A stretch of DNA of 64,000 nucleotides. Origin: an uncultured Dokdonia sp. (GTDB taxonomy: Bacteria; Bacteroidota; Bacteroidia; Flavobacteriales; Flavobacteriaceae). The position numbers were made by a program, and so were the translations under genes. Location of the stretch: NCBI RefSeq assembly GCF_947492535.1, contig NZ_CANLNH010000003.1:124001-188000 (forward strand), given 5' to 3'. Position 1 is the first letter of the stretch. Each line of letters starts with the position of its first letter. Below the pieces are notes generated by a model. That model did not search any database and was not told where the DNA came from. It worked only from the letters and a program-made list of their open reading frames with translations. Shown here piece by piece: positions 54,197-62,500 of the stretch.

Positions 54197-55005
54197 TACT
54201 TTTTGTAAGTACCTTTTTCTTTAAGGAAAAGAACTTTTGTACCATTATTGACTTTAAACTTAGTTTGTAGTGTTTCTCTTTTACGCATTCTTTGTAAAAA
54301 AACTTCTAAGTGTAAATGTGGACCTGTACTCCAACCTGTATTTCCACTGTATCCAATTAATTGTCCTTGTCTTATAGAATCTCCTATAGCTACAGTAGCA
54401 CCATTTTGTTTTAGATGTGTGTATTCTGCAAATGTACCATCTGAGTGGTATATAATAATATGGTTGTTGTATTGTTTACATTCTTTCGTACCGCAATTTT
54501 GATTATGCTGCTTTACGACTTTGACAACAATACCATCTCTTATGGCATGAACCTCAGAGCCTATAGGCATATCAAAATCTAATGCATTTTTTGTGTAATG
54601 TGAAAATGTACCATTATATCCCTGATCTACTTGAAATGATGCTCCTTTTGCAAATGGGAGGTCGTAATGATACTCTTGATCATAGGTGTCTTTAGTAGTA
54701 TCTCCATAATTAGTCAGTGATGTATATGATAATTTATATCCCTTTCTTTTATCGATGACTGTTAGTTGTGTAACTAATTGTTTTTTTTGATGTGGTTGAA
54801 TCACATAAACGCTATTGTTCTGATCGTGTAAACGCAGGTTGGTCACTGTAAATTCTAATTGAATACTGACTGGACAGTATTCATTATTATCAGCATAAAT
54901 GATATAACCGTTATCACTTTTTTCATAATACACTTTCACATCATGATTAGCATGTAATACTAAAGATATAAGGAGTAGGAGTATAGTACAGATTGTTTTC
55001 ATCAT
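54196..55005 (-). CDS. Secreted M23-family endopeptidase
   Basis: 269 residues with a signal peptide (ICTILLLLISLVLHANH). A beta-rich N-terminal domain of about 110 residues precedes the LytM domain. Zinc-site residues lie in FSHYTKNALDFDMPIG (His and Asp), and the catalytic HLH in STGPHLHLEVF. Members cut peptidoglycan cross-links. A second ATG follows the first directly. It is downstream of, and 13 bases from, the DUF1697 gene. Its stop lies in the bidirectional terminator. Confidence 0.92.
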   Translation of the reverse strand: MMKTICTILLLLISLVLHANHDVKVYYEKSDNGYIIYADNNEYCPVSIQLEFTVTNLRLHDQNNSVYVIQPHQKKQLVTQLTVIDKRKGYKLSYTSLTNYGDTTKDTYDQEYHYDLPFAKGASFQVDQGYNGTFSHYTKNALDFDMPIGSEVHAIRDGIVVKVVKQHNQNCGTKECKQYNNHIIIYHSDGTFAEYTHLKQNGATVAIGDSIRQGQLIGYSGNTGWSTGPHLHLEVFLQRMRKRETLQTKFKVNNGTKVLFLKEKGTYKK

Positions 55006-55018
55006 AATGCGTATGACT

Positions 55019-55567
55019 CTATAACTTCTTTATGATACGTTCTATTGTTTTCCAATTACGAGTTGTCATATTTTTTCCATACGTATTTTCTAAAATTTTC
55101 ATAGCTGTGGTTGTTTTAGAAATAGATAGATTCAAGACACTGACAATAGAAGTTCCTCTTTTTTCAATAATTTGATAGGAGGTATCAGAACTTATCCAAG
55201 GTAACTCTATTGAAGAACTCACATCTTCATTTAAAAATGATATATATAACCTAGTATCCTTTGTTATTACAATGCTATCAAAAGGATTGTTTTTATATAA
55301 CTGTTGTATTTGAGTAGCTTCTCGTACACAGGTTGGAACAGGAAATTCGAATGTTTTTTCTAATACGTCTGTTATATTCTTTTCTATGTTTTTGATATGA
55401 TTATTAGTCGTACTAAAAATAACATTTCCAGAATTTAAAACAGTAATGATATTAGTATATCCCAATTGAGTAAATACTACTTTAAGATCTGCCATTGGGA
55501 GTTTATGATGTCCTCCTACATTTATACCTCTTAGAAAAGCAATATATGTTTTAATCTTTGTTGTCAT
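55019..55567 (-). CDS. DUF1697 protein
   Basis: 182 residues. The DUF1697 start is plain: YIAFLRGINVGGHHKLPMADLK, then VLNSGNVIFSTT and a C-terminal RNWKTIERI. The family has an alpha-beta fold and no assigned activity. It lies 13 bases upstream of the M23 gene on the same strand, so both may share a transcript. Confidence 0.9.
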   Translation of the reverse strand: MTTKIKTYIAFLRGINVGGHHKLPMADLKVVFTQLGYTNIITVLNSGNVIFSTTNNHIKNIEKNITDVLEKTFEFPVPTCVREATQIQQLYKNNPFDSIVITKDTRLYISFLNEDVSSSIELPWISSDTSYQIIEKRGTSIVSVLNLSISKTTTAMKILENTYGKNMTTRNWKTIERIIKKL

Positions 55568-55856
55568 TGATGTACCGAATAATTATAAAAATAGTTTTTT
55601 TAAAAACGTTACAAGTACTACTTATATAGAATTTCAGATCCCCTAACTGGATTATCCGTATATATTTTCACGAAAGTGTATTTCTTATCATATCCATGCA
55701 TCTATAAAACAGGTACTTATACGCTTTTTCAGAAAGGGTTTAAAAAATACCTTGCATAAACATTAAAGGCTTAGATAATACCCATATACCCATAGAAATA
55801 AATAGCGGAATCCGAAAAGCTATTTTAATAGAGTAGGAACGTATAAAACCCAAAAA

Positions 55857-57137
55857 ATGAAAAACACCTCACTATCAGAACATGCACATTCAGAAATTGT
55901 AGAAAAGCTAAAAACACTTCTCAATAAAAATGAAGATATGCGCATTGCATTGTTAGCCTCTTTACAAGCGGCTAATAATTCGGCACAAGAAAGTTTAAAT
56001 AAAGACCTTTACAAGGCTATTAATAACGAGTTTAAAGGAAATGGATGGCCAGTTACTATCGAATCTTATTTTGATTATTTAGATCTTTATGTACGACTTG
56101 TACCTAATGAAACAAATGATCCTAATTATCCTAACGCTTGGAAGAGTAATGGAGAAGAAAATGGATATAATCAAAAAGTCTATGATTTACTATGTCAGTT
56201 TTATTGGTTAGTAGATCAGAAAGTACCTAATACAACAATTACATTACAAAGTTTTGACGATTTTGCAGCTTGGTTAGTAGAGTTTGCAAAAGCCTGGGGA
56301 CGTTTCTTAGATACCAAACCGTCGTTAACCAAAGAGAGTTTACATTCTTTTAAATATGATTCTATGTATAATTATCCTTTATATGCAGCAAATGAATCAA
56401 GTTGGAATACCTTTAATACCTTCTTCTATAGAGAGTTTAATAATGCAAATCCTGAAACGGGTATATCACCATTGCGTCCAATTGCGGCCCCTGATACTAA
56501 TGAGACCATTGTTGCTCCAGCAGATTGCACGTTTAAAGAAGACTATCCTATTGATTCAGAAGGAAATGTATTAGACACAGAAGGGCAGAAAACAAAAATC
56601 AAATTTAAGCAAACGCATACCATAGGTACCGTTAATGAGCTGCTAGATAATAGTGAGTATGCCAAAGACTTTTATGGAGGAACCTTTGTACATTATTTCT
56701 TAAGCCCTTTTGACTACCATCGTTTTCATACCCCTGTAAGCGGAAAGATCTTAGAGATTAAAGCACTTCAAGGCAAGGTTTTTCTTAATGTAAACTTGAC
56801 AGAGGATGGACAATGGGATGCACCAGATGGAGCAGAAGATGGTTATGAGTTTAACCAAGCGCGTGGTCTTGTCATTGTAGATGCAGGACCCGTAGTAGGT
56901 AAAGTGGCTATACTGCCTATAGGAATGGCTCAAGTGTCTGGGGTAGAAATGTACACAAAACTTCAAGGGCAAACAGTTGTAAAAGGTCAAGAATTTGGGA
57001 AATTCAAATTTGGAGGATCAGATATTATTATGTTATTTGAGAAAAAACCAAACGATCTCTATATGTTTAAGAAAGATCCTGCGCATAACCCTATTCATTT
57101 TCAATATGGACAGACAGCTGTTTACTGGAATAAATAG
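55857..57137 (+). CDS. Phosphatidylserine decarboxylase-like proenzyme
   Basis: 426 residues. A helical N-terminal domain of about 170 residues, related to those of fungal and some bacterial PSD-like proteins, is followed by the PSD fold: FYGGTFVHYFLSPFDYHRFHTPVSG, the central strands, and the self-cleavage site FKFGGSDIIMLFEKK. The GGS in place of the textbook LGST gives the pyruvoyl serine in many relatives. The substrate may be phosphatidylserine or another amino acid ester. A palindrome lies eight bases after the stop. Confidence 0.88.
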   Translation: MKNTSLSEHAHSEIVEKLKTLLNKNEDMRIALLASLQAANNSAQESLNKDLYKAINNEFKGNGWPVTIESYFDYLDLYVRLVPNETNDPNYPNAWKSNGEENGYNQKVYDLLCQFYWLVDQKVPNTTITLQSFDDFAAWLVEFAKAWGRFLDTKPSLTKESLHSFKYDSMYNYPLYAANESSWNTFNTFFYREFNNANPETGISPLRPIAAPDTNETIVAPADCTFKEDYPIDSEGNVLDTEGQKTKIKFKQTHTIGTVNELLDNSEYAKDFYGGTFVHYFLSPFDYHRFHTPVSGKILEIKALQGKVFLNVNLTEDGQWDAPDGAEDGYEFNQARGLVIVDAGPVVGKVAILPIGMAQVSGVEMYTKLQGQTVVKGQEFGKFKFGGSDIIMLFEKKPNDLYMFKKDPAHNPIHFQYGQTAVYWNK

Positions 57138-57144
57138 TTATGAG

Positions 57145-57164
57145 TACGCTTTCGCGAAAGCGTA
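57145..57164. repeat. GCTTTCGCGAAAGC palindrome, intergenic
   Basis: Perfect TACGCTTTCGCGAAAGCGTA immediately after the PSD-like gene and before its terminator. Confidence 0.95.
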
Positions 57165-57219
57165 AACAGCATCCATTCATATAACTAGTATATCTAGTAA
57201 AAGGTAGATATATGACCAT

Positions 57220-57262
57220 AAAAAGCAACAATTCTAAGAAAGGAATTGTTGCTTTTATTTTT
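57220..57262 (+). terminator. Terminator of the PSD-like gene
   Basis: AAAAGCAACAATTC and GAATTGTTGCTTTT arms followed by ATTTTT. Confidence 0.9.
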
Positions 57263-57357
57263 CCCTGTAAAATTATAAACAGATGTTATGTTATTGTAAT
57301 TTATGTAGCGCTTTTGAAAAGTCACAGCTACTGTAAAAACGATGATGCAATTATGAT

Positions 57358-57744
57358 TTACTTATGTATCTTTCTAATACTATAGTTTCCAATACGTATT
57401 AAAATCAGAAGTATAGTAACTATTGCAGCAAACCAAGCCGTATTATAAACCCCAAAATAAAATTGATCAATTGGAATAAGCTCTGAAAATTGAGCTCCTA
57501 AAACGATACACACTAAAAATATCCGAATTGCAGTTTTAAACCAACTAGGCTTCGTTTGCATTTCATAAAACCCAATGATTAACACAAACAAAAATAAACT
57601 ATCCCCATGAAAAAGGCGACTTATCAATCTATTCATTTCAGGATTTGCTTCCCCCCATGCAACATAACCATAATAACTTATAATAGATAAAATCAGTTGT
57701 ATTACAATGACAATACTAGAAAAAAGAGGTTTGTAGAATTTCAT
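57358..57744 (-). CDS. Small four-helix membrane protein
   Basis: 128 residues with four membrane helices (about 7-27, 47-64, 71-89 and 98-118). It has no charged motif or signature I recognise. It starts the second run of small minus-strand genes, whose products are unrelated. No function can be inferred. Confidence 0.7.
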   Translation of the reverse strand: MKFYKPLFSSIVIVIQLILSIISYYGYVAWGEANPEMNRLISRLFHGDSLFLFVLIIGFYEMQTKPSWFKTAIRIFLVCIVLGAQFSELIPIDQFYFGVYNTAWFAAIVTILLILIRIGNYSIRKIHK

Positions 57745-57838
57745 TAATTAGTGATTATTTTGGCTTCGTATAGATGTTAGTAATTTTAAGTAGATTAAGA
57801 TATTGCCAAGTTTACTGTAATTGCAGGTGTATAGTACA

Positions 57839-58333
57839 TTATTTTCCTTGATATAATGCGTTCACCTTTTTTAATTCAATTGAACTATTTATTTCGTAAA
57901 AATAATTCAATTGCCATTTTTGAGTCTGCTCTGCTTGTTTACTTTGAACACGATCCCATTTTGGATACACTCTGAACCCTCTTTTTCCTTCTTTCTTTTC
58001 TGTTGAGATTATACCTTTTTTAATCAGCACAGATTTTGGAAAAACAAACTGTCCAAACTCATTTTTAGTCCGAACGTTTACTACATAAAAATCAACTTGG
58101 TCAGATTCATGAAAAGGCTCAATGGGTCCATTTCCTTTGCGTTTCCAAAATGTTACAAATTGGCCAACCTTTTTAGGAGTGATTTTAGCGTTTCTGCTTA
58201 AGATATTTAATCCGTTTAGTTTAAATCGACAGGCTTTATATTCTTTACTTTCCGATTCAATTTTGAAATCTGAAATTTGAAGAGAACAGGTATCATATAT
58301 CTTTGTTTTAATTTCGTTAAGGATAGTATCCAT
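57839..58333 (-). CDS. MepB-family protein
   Basis: 164 residues. The MepB pattern is visible: ESKEYKACRFKLNGLNILSRNAKITPKKVGQFVTFWKRKGNGPIEPFHESDQVDFYVV (read in parts), then FGQFVFPKSVLIKKGIIS and GKRGFRVYPKWDRVQSKQAEQTQKWQ. MepB is named from the staphylococcal mepRAB locus, where its role is unknown. No multidrug pump gene is next to it here. Confidence 0.88.
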   Translation of the reverse strand: MDTILNEIKTKIYDTCSLQISDFKIESESKEYKACRFKLNGLNILSRNAKITPKKVGQFVTFWKRKGNGPIEPFHESDQVDFYVVNVRTKNEFGQFVFPKSVLIKKGIISTEKKEGKRGFRVYPKWDRVQSKQAEQTQKWQLNYFYEINSSIELKKVNALYQGK

Positions 58334-58507
58334 TTCTGTTTGATTATAGCTTTTGTTGTGACTAGTTTTCTTTCTATTTCAATATACTCTGATTTTCCAA
58401 AACTAAAACCTTATGTATTGTAAATTAATGAATATTAGAATTTTAAATACATTAATTTTAACTGAAGCTGGAGACAGGTATTAATTATAGAGGTCTCAAG
58501 TTAGCTG

Positions 58508-59353
58508 TTACTTTCTTAACTGTAGTTTCATTTCTAATTGTTCTAGATTTTTTTTCAATCCTATATGTTTAAAAAAACGATGTGTAGATTCCGAACCTTT
58601 ATCGACATTAATAATTGAGAGCGTATTCCCATATTCCTCTAGTAATTTTGAAACCAAAGTCGAAGCGATTTTATTTTTTCTATATTTTTTATCGACAGCT
58701 ATTTGTAGTATTCTTTTAGTATTCGGGTTATATATAATATATCCCACTAATGTGTTTTGAATATAGGCGCCAAATGAGATACTAGTATCTTTTAATCCAT
58801 TAATAACATTATTTGAGTTTTGCCAAGTAGGGGAGATATCCCAAAACGATTCCATTAAGCTCCAGTTATATTTCTTTAATTGCTTGATTTCTATACTACT
58901 GTTTGTTTGTAATGTAGGAACCTCTCCTTTATAGCATAATAAGGTTCTTTCGATTTTATATCCAGCGAATTTATAAGACTTAATTGCTTGAATATTTTCA
59001 GAAATGACTTCAAGGAATAATGTATCAATTCCTTTTTCTTTTAAAATTGGTAAAATGAAGTGATACATCTTTTTTGTTAACCCTAAACCTCTTTTTTTAG
59101 GAATCACTCCAGTCCCTCCATTATATAGTATTTTCTCACCATTTATTTTATCGAATCCATGTAAAATAAAAGCAATTAGATTCCCATTTTCGAATACACC
59201 AACAGATAAGTTCAAGTGTACTTTGTCAGCTAGCATTTTTGAATCTAGCTGTCCTTCTGTTAGCTTAAACGGAATAAAATAGTCAGAAAAGGACTCATTA
59301 AATGTATCTAGAATTTCTTTTGTTTCTATTCCTGTTAGCGTATTAATTATCAT
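58508..59353 (-). CDS. GNAT N-acetyltransferase with two GNAT-like halves
   Basis: 281 residues. The N-terminal half has a GNAT acetyl-CoA loop, KKRGLGLTKKMYHFILP, and the C-terminal half a second, weaker one, KKYRKNKIASTLVSKLLEEYG. The sequence VISENIQAIKSYKFAGYKIERTLLCYKGE is typical of the first. Such double-GNAT proteins acetylate small molecules or antibiotics; no substrate is evident. It stands apart from neighbours by more than 130 bases on both sides. Confidence 0.85.
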   Translation of the reverse strand: MIINTLTGIETKEILDTFNESFSDYFIPFKLTEGQLDSKMLADKVHLNLSVGVFENGNLIAFILHGFDKINGEKILYNGGTGVIPKKRGLGLTKKMYHFILPILKEKGIDTLFLEVISENIQAIKSYKFAGYKIERTLLCYKGEVPTLQTNSSIEIKQLKKYNWSLMESFWDISPTWQNSNNVINGLKDTSISFGAYIQNTLVGYIIYNPNTKRILQIAVDKKYRKNKIASTLVSKLLEEYGNTLSIINVDKGSESTHRFFKHIGLKKNLEQLEMKLQLRK

Positions 59354-59490
59354 CCTAGTGTTTGAATTACTATGTGTTAGTGTATGGTTCTTTGCGTGTC
59401 TTAAACACTAAAGTTAGCAAATACATGCTGAATAGAAAATTCGCGAGAATTTTCAGAAGTAGGTAATAAGAATAAATTAATAGACATAGT

Positions 59491-60180
59491 TTATTTCCTA
59501 AAAATCACTTTATGTATTTTCAATTCAATTTTTGTTCCATCAATTCCTGTTCTTTCCATAAAATGCGTGCCCATTGATTTTCCGATATCAATTTTTTCTA
59601 TTCTCGAAAAATAATATTCGGCATCTCTCTCTGAAAATTTTTTAAATGACACCCATTTTAAATCTCTAATATTTTTAGCGAATTCCTTCCCGGTTATTGG
59701 TTCAATTTCTTTGACGATTCCTATTTCAGAGGGTAATTCTGATTCAGTTCCGTTAAAGAAGTGCATACTTTTTCGAACTCTCTTTTTTGCTTTAAATCCA
59801 TAAGGTGCAGGAATTAACAGCTCTCCATTTTTTGTATAATTATTGTTTCCGTATTCAGAACTTGAAAACAGAGCTTTTGTATAAACTTTATTTTCGATTT
59901 GTTGGAAATTCAAAGGTATTTTGAAAGGATTTTTAGAGTCCATTTGTTTACTTTCTATTTCCAATTCTAAATCACAGTTTTCGGGCAAATTCATTGTTAC
60001 TTCACAATCACAAAACGCACCATTCAATTCTAAAATATCAGTTAAATCGGCTTTATTAATTTCATTTTTTTTAGCCCATTCAAAAGTGTTTTTGTATGAG
60101 TGATCACAACCATTTTTTTTAATTTTATTTTCTATATAAACACAAAGCTTAATGACTTGATTTTCTGTTAATATGGTCAT
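59491..60180 (-). CDS. DUF2695-like N-terminus fused to an unknown domain
   Basis: 229 residues. Residues about 1-65 (LCVYIENKIKKNGCDHSYKNTFEWAK, then LELNGAFCDCEVTMNLPENCDL) match the pattern of DUF2695, a small family with a conserved CDCEV. The remaining 160 residues, including PYGFKAKKRVRKSMHFFNGTESELP, are not familiar. There is no signal peptide or membrane helix. Function unknown; the fusion is the unusual part. Confidence 0.65.
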   Translation of the reverse strand: MTILTENQVIKLCVYIENKIKKNGCDHSYKNTFEWAKKNEINKADLTDILELNGAFCDCEVTMNLPENCDLELEIESKQMDSKNPFKIPLNFQQIENKVYTKALFSSSEYGNNNYTKNGELLIPAPYGFKAKKRVRKSMHFFNGTESELPSEIGIVKEIEPITGKEFAKNIRDLKWVSFKKFSERDAEYYFSRIEKIDIGKSMGTHFMERTGIDGTKIELKIHKVIFRK

Positions 60181-60335
60181 TTTTCAAGTTGTGGTTAATG
60201 GTCTCGGCTATGATTTCGTTTTGGAGTCATCCACAAGATTAATTTGCCGAAATCCAGATGTTTGATTTATAATTTTATTTTAATTGAGCCTATTTGTTTA
60301 TGAATCAATTTTTTAGAGTATAGTGACATTAAATA

Positions 60336-60809
60336 TTAACCTGGGATTTGAGCTCTCAGTATTTTTTCGTAGCCGCTAATTAGTTTACTTAGCCATTCTG
60401 AGGGTTCATGTGGTCTAATAATAATTTCTAATTTTGCGGTAGCTAAGGGTTCGTTTTTTTCCGAAAAAGCGCCGCTTTTCGAAGCAGATGTGCCTGAACT
60501 GAAACTAACCATTAATTCATCGTTTTTAATATCAATGTCTAAGGTTGTTGTAAATTTCAACTCATCAATAGCTGAAGAATTAATAGGCACCATCGTAATT
60601 AAAGGAACTTTTATATCTACGGATTCGACTTTACCGTCTACGGTGGTAGATGGATAATCTATGTTGAAGGTTTTAGCAGTATACTTTTTAGTTTCAGGAT
60701 CGTAATCAAAGAAATCTTTAATAATCTTTCTTTCATTATCCGCTATATTTTGATTGGCCTGTTTGGCTGCTTCATTGATGGATTCTACTAGTTCTTTAAA
60801 CTTAATCAT
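60336..60809 (-). CDS. DUF2589 protein
   Basis: 157 residues. The DUF2589 marks are present: an N-terminal helix FKELVESINEAAKQANQN, then VDIKVPLITMVPINSSAIDELKFTTTLDI and a C-terminal AKLEIIIRPHEPSEWLSKLISGYEKIL. Members form beta-sandwich-like proteins of unknown role, often in small gene groups. No partner gene of the usual DUF2589 clusters is next to it. Confidence 0.85.
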   Translation of the reverse strand: MIKFKELVESINEAAKQANQNIADNERKIIKDFFDYDPETKKYTAKTFNIDYPSTTVDGKVESVDIKVPLITMVPINSSAIDELKFTTTLDIDIKNDELMVSFSSGTSASKSGAFSEKNEPLATAKLEIIIRPHEPSEWLSKLISGYEKILRAQIPG

Positions 60810-60837
60810 GATCTTATTGTTTTTTTTAAAGCGTTTG

Positions 60838-60890
60838 TTTTTAATGTTGCCTAACGGTTTTATACACCGTGTTGTAGCAAGTTATTTTTC
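60838..60890. other. Cassette-like spacer between small genes
   Basis: The spacer holds GCCTAACGGTTTTATACACC, followed by GTGTTGTAGC; AACGGT and ACCGT are inverted. Related but looser words occur at 37577-37600 (GCACATAACGTTTAGTATAT) and 61336-61362. The spacer recalls recombination spacers of gene-cassette arrays, but the match to integron attC sites is weak. Confidence 0.3.
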
Positions 60891-61328
60891 TTTTAACATT
60901 TCTATTTTTCGAATTTCTCTTTCACTATTAAATTTCAACAACCATTTTTTTGGAATATAACTTTCAAAAAACTCCCATTTGTCAGACTTTAATTCCGTCT
61001 TTCTAAGTTTCTTAATAATCATATTCAGATGGTGAATATTCCAAGACCAAAACTCTATATCTCTTATTTTTGTTTTTAGCCATAAATCAAATTCTTTAAG
61101 TTCATCCCAATTTAATTCAGCTCGGAAAGTACAATCCATACAAATGAGGTTCCATTTTTTTTCAAAATCCGAAATATCCATAAAATGCTCAATTTCTTCG
61201 GGAGCATTTTGATTTGTCGCAATTATTTTAGACTTACACTTTTTACATTTAAGTTCAACCGTTTTTGGATAATGCATATGAGCATATTTTATATGTGTTT
61301 TTCCTCCATTATTAATTGAACTATTCAT
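60882..61328 (-). CDS. 148-aa protein with a zinc-ribbon-like Cys cluster
   Basis: Soluble protein. CKKCKSKI near 28-35 and a later CMDC near 63-66 form a CxxC...CxxC pair that probably binds zinc. The rest is helical and aromatic-rich (WNIHHLNMIIKKLRKTELK, EFFESYIPKKWLLKFN). The family is not recognised. Last gene of the second small-gene run. Confidence 0.7.
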   Translation of the reverse strand: MNSSINNGGKTHIKYAHMHYPKTVELKCKKCKSKIIATNQNAPEEIEHFMDISDFEKKWNLICMDCTFRAELNWDELKEFDLWLKTKIRDIEFWSWNIHHLNMIIKKLRKTELKSDKWEFFESYIPKKWLLKFNSEREIRKIEMLKEK

Positions 61329-61732
61329 TTTCTTTGCTTTTTGCCAACATCAGTATAAAGCTAATATACAATTTTATATATGCTACCTATACAGGATCAA
61401 TAGGCTATCAAAAGGTTTTACAATCAATAGAAATAACTAAAAAATGCTAGGGTATCAAAAGGTTTAAAAAAAAATCAAAGATGATCGGCGCCCCGTACAG
61501 CTAATGATAAAAATTGTACTTTAAAATATGAATATTGTATACTCGTCTTACTTCTTGATCCCTTTTCGCGAAAGCGGAATTTTAAAAAGGGAATATTGAA
61601 AATAGCCTATAGAGAAGAGAACAAAGGAAAAGAATCTAATAACTAGCGATTACTAAAGTTTAGCTAAATTATTGTGTGTGTGGAATTCTGAAATAGATTC
61701 GAATTTATTATAGAAATCAGTGTGATAAAAAA
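61329..61732. other. Gap before the NlpC/P60 gene
   Basis: 404 bases without a supported gene. It contains two ATCAAAAGGTTT words about 40 bases apart and an incomplete palindrome copy TTTTCGCGAAAGCGGAA at 61563-61579, with left-hand bases lost. A GTGTGAT/ATCACAC hairpin at 61720-61738 runs into the stop of the next gene and has no T-tract. Confidence 0.6.
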
Positions 61733-62482
61733 TCACACCACCTTCTTAATCACCCGTAGTTTATGGGTGTGTTTCTTTTGGTGTACATTATAGATGCCAG
61801 AATGATCTAAACGATCTATGCGCACTTCGCCGTGCGCGTGGATGATATAGTTATCTTCCATGATGAGACCTACATGAACAATGGCGCCTTCATCATTATC
61901 AAAAAAGGCAAGATCTCCTGGTTCGCTTTCTTCTATAAAACTAAGGGCTTCCCCTTGTGTTGCCTGTTCAGAAGCATCGCGTAGTAATCGGTGACCATTC
62001 AATCTGTATACCATTTGTGTAAATCCAGAACAGTCAATCCCAAAAGGCGTACGGCCGCCCCATAAATATGGCGTGTTTAAATACTGTAATGCGGTTTCAA
62101 TGAGAAGGGTTTTGTCTTTTTTACCAGAGGTAGTAGGTCCTTCATAGGTGCTTTTTAATAGTGAAAGCGTATGAACAGACGTTCCCAAAAGAACGGTTTG
62201 TAATTGCCCGTGAGCATCAGATATGAATTGTACAGGATCTGAGATGAGTGAAGGAGTTTCTGCTTTCGCGAAAGCGTATTCCTCTTCACTGATCTCTTGA
62301 TACTGTTTATTATCGATCCACCCTACATAATTGTCATGTGCCAAACGAATACGACTCCAAGATTTCCTTTTTTCAGGTACCTTAAAGACTTCTCCATATA
62401 GAAGTTGATTCACCATCTCACTACGATCAGAAGGTTCTAATCGCATGGGGATGCTACTTAAATGACATATGCCGTATTTCAT
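61733..62482 (-). CDS. NlpC/P60 endopeptidase with SH3 domains
   Basis: 249 residues. An SH3-like domain (about 1-65) and a second SH3-like part come before the NlpC/P60 domain. The catalytic residues are Cys151 (GIDCSGFTQMVY), His203 (VHVGLI) and a third polar residue in the HAHGEV segment. The usual substrate is the D-glutamyl-diamino acid bond in peptidoglycan. There is no signal peptide, so it is probably cytoplasmic and recycles muropeptides. Residues 70-74 are AFAKA from the palindrome, in the linker between the first and second domains. It starts 18 bases after the thiolase stop. Confidence 0.92.
   Translation of the reverse strand: MKYGICHLSSIPMRLEPSDRSEMVNQLLYGEVFKVPEKRKSWSRIRLAHDNYVGWIDNKQYQEISEEEYAFAKAETPSLISDPVQFISDAHGQLQTVLLGTSVHTLSLLKSTYEGPTTSGKKDKTLLIETALQYLNTPYLWGGRTPFGIDCSGFTQMVYRLNGHRLLRDASEQATQGEALSFIEESEPGDLAFFDNDEGAIVHVGLIMEDNYIIHAHGEVRIDRLDHSGIYNVHQKKHTHKLRVIKKVV
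62262..62275. repeat. GCTTTCGCGAAAGC palindrome inside the NlpC/P60 gene
   Basis: Perfect core in the interdomain linker; reading frame AFAKA (EEYAFAKAETPS). Confidence 0.95.
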
Positions 62483-62500
62483 ATAGGAAAGGAGGTCGTA

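Noticed and set aside
59435-59454. GAAAATTC-GCGA-GAATTTTC inverted repeat
   Set aside because: It contains TCGCGA but otherwise does not match the palindrome family; no related copy seen.
60838-61370. Integron attC array
   Set aside because: No integrase in the window and the spacer match to attC core boxes is too weak; retained only as a low-confidence observation.
61405-61460. Two ATCAAAAGGTTT words
   Set aside because: Only two short copies in AT-rich DNA; not enough for a repeat or CRISPR call.
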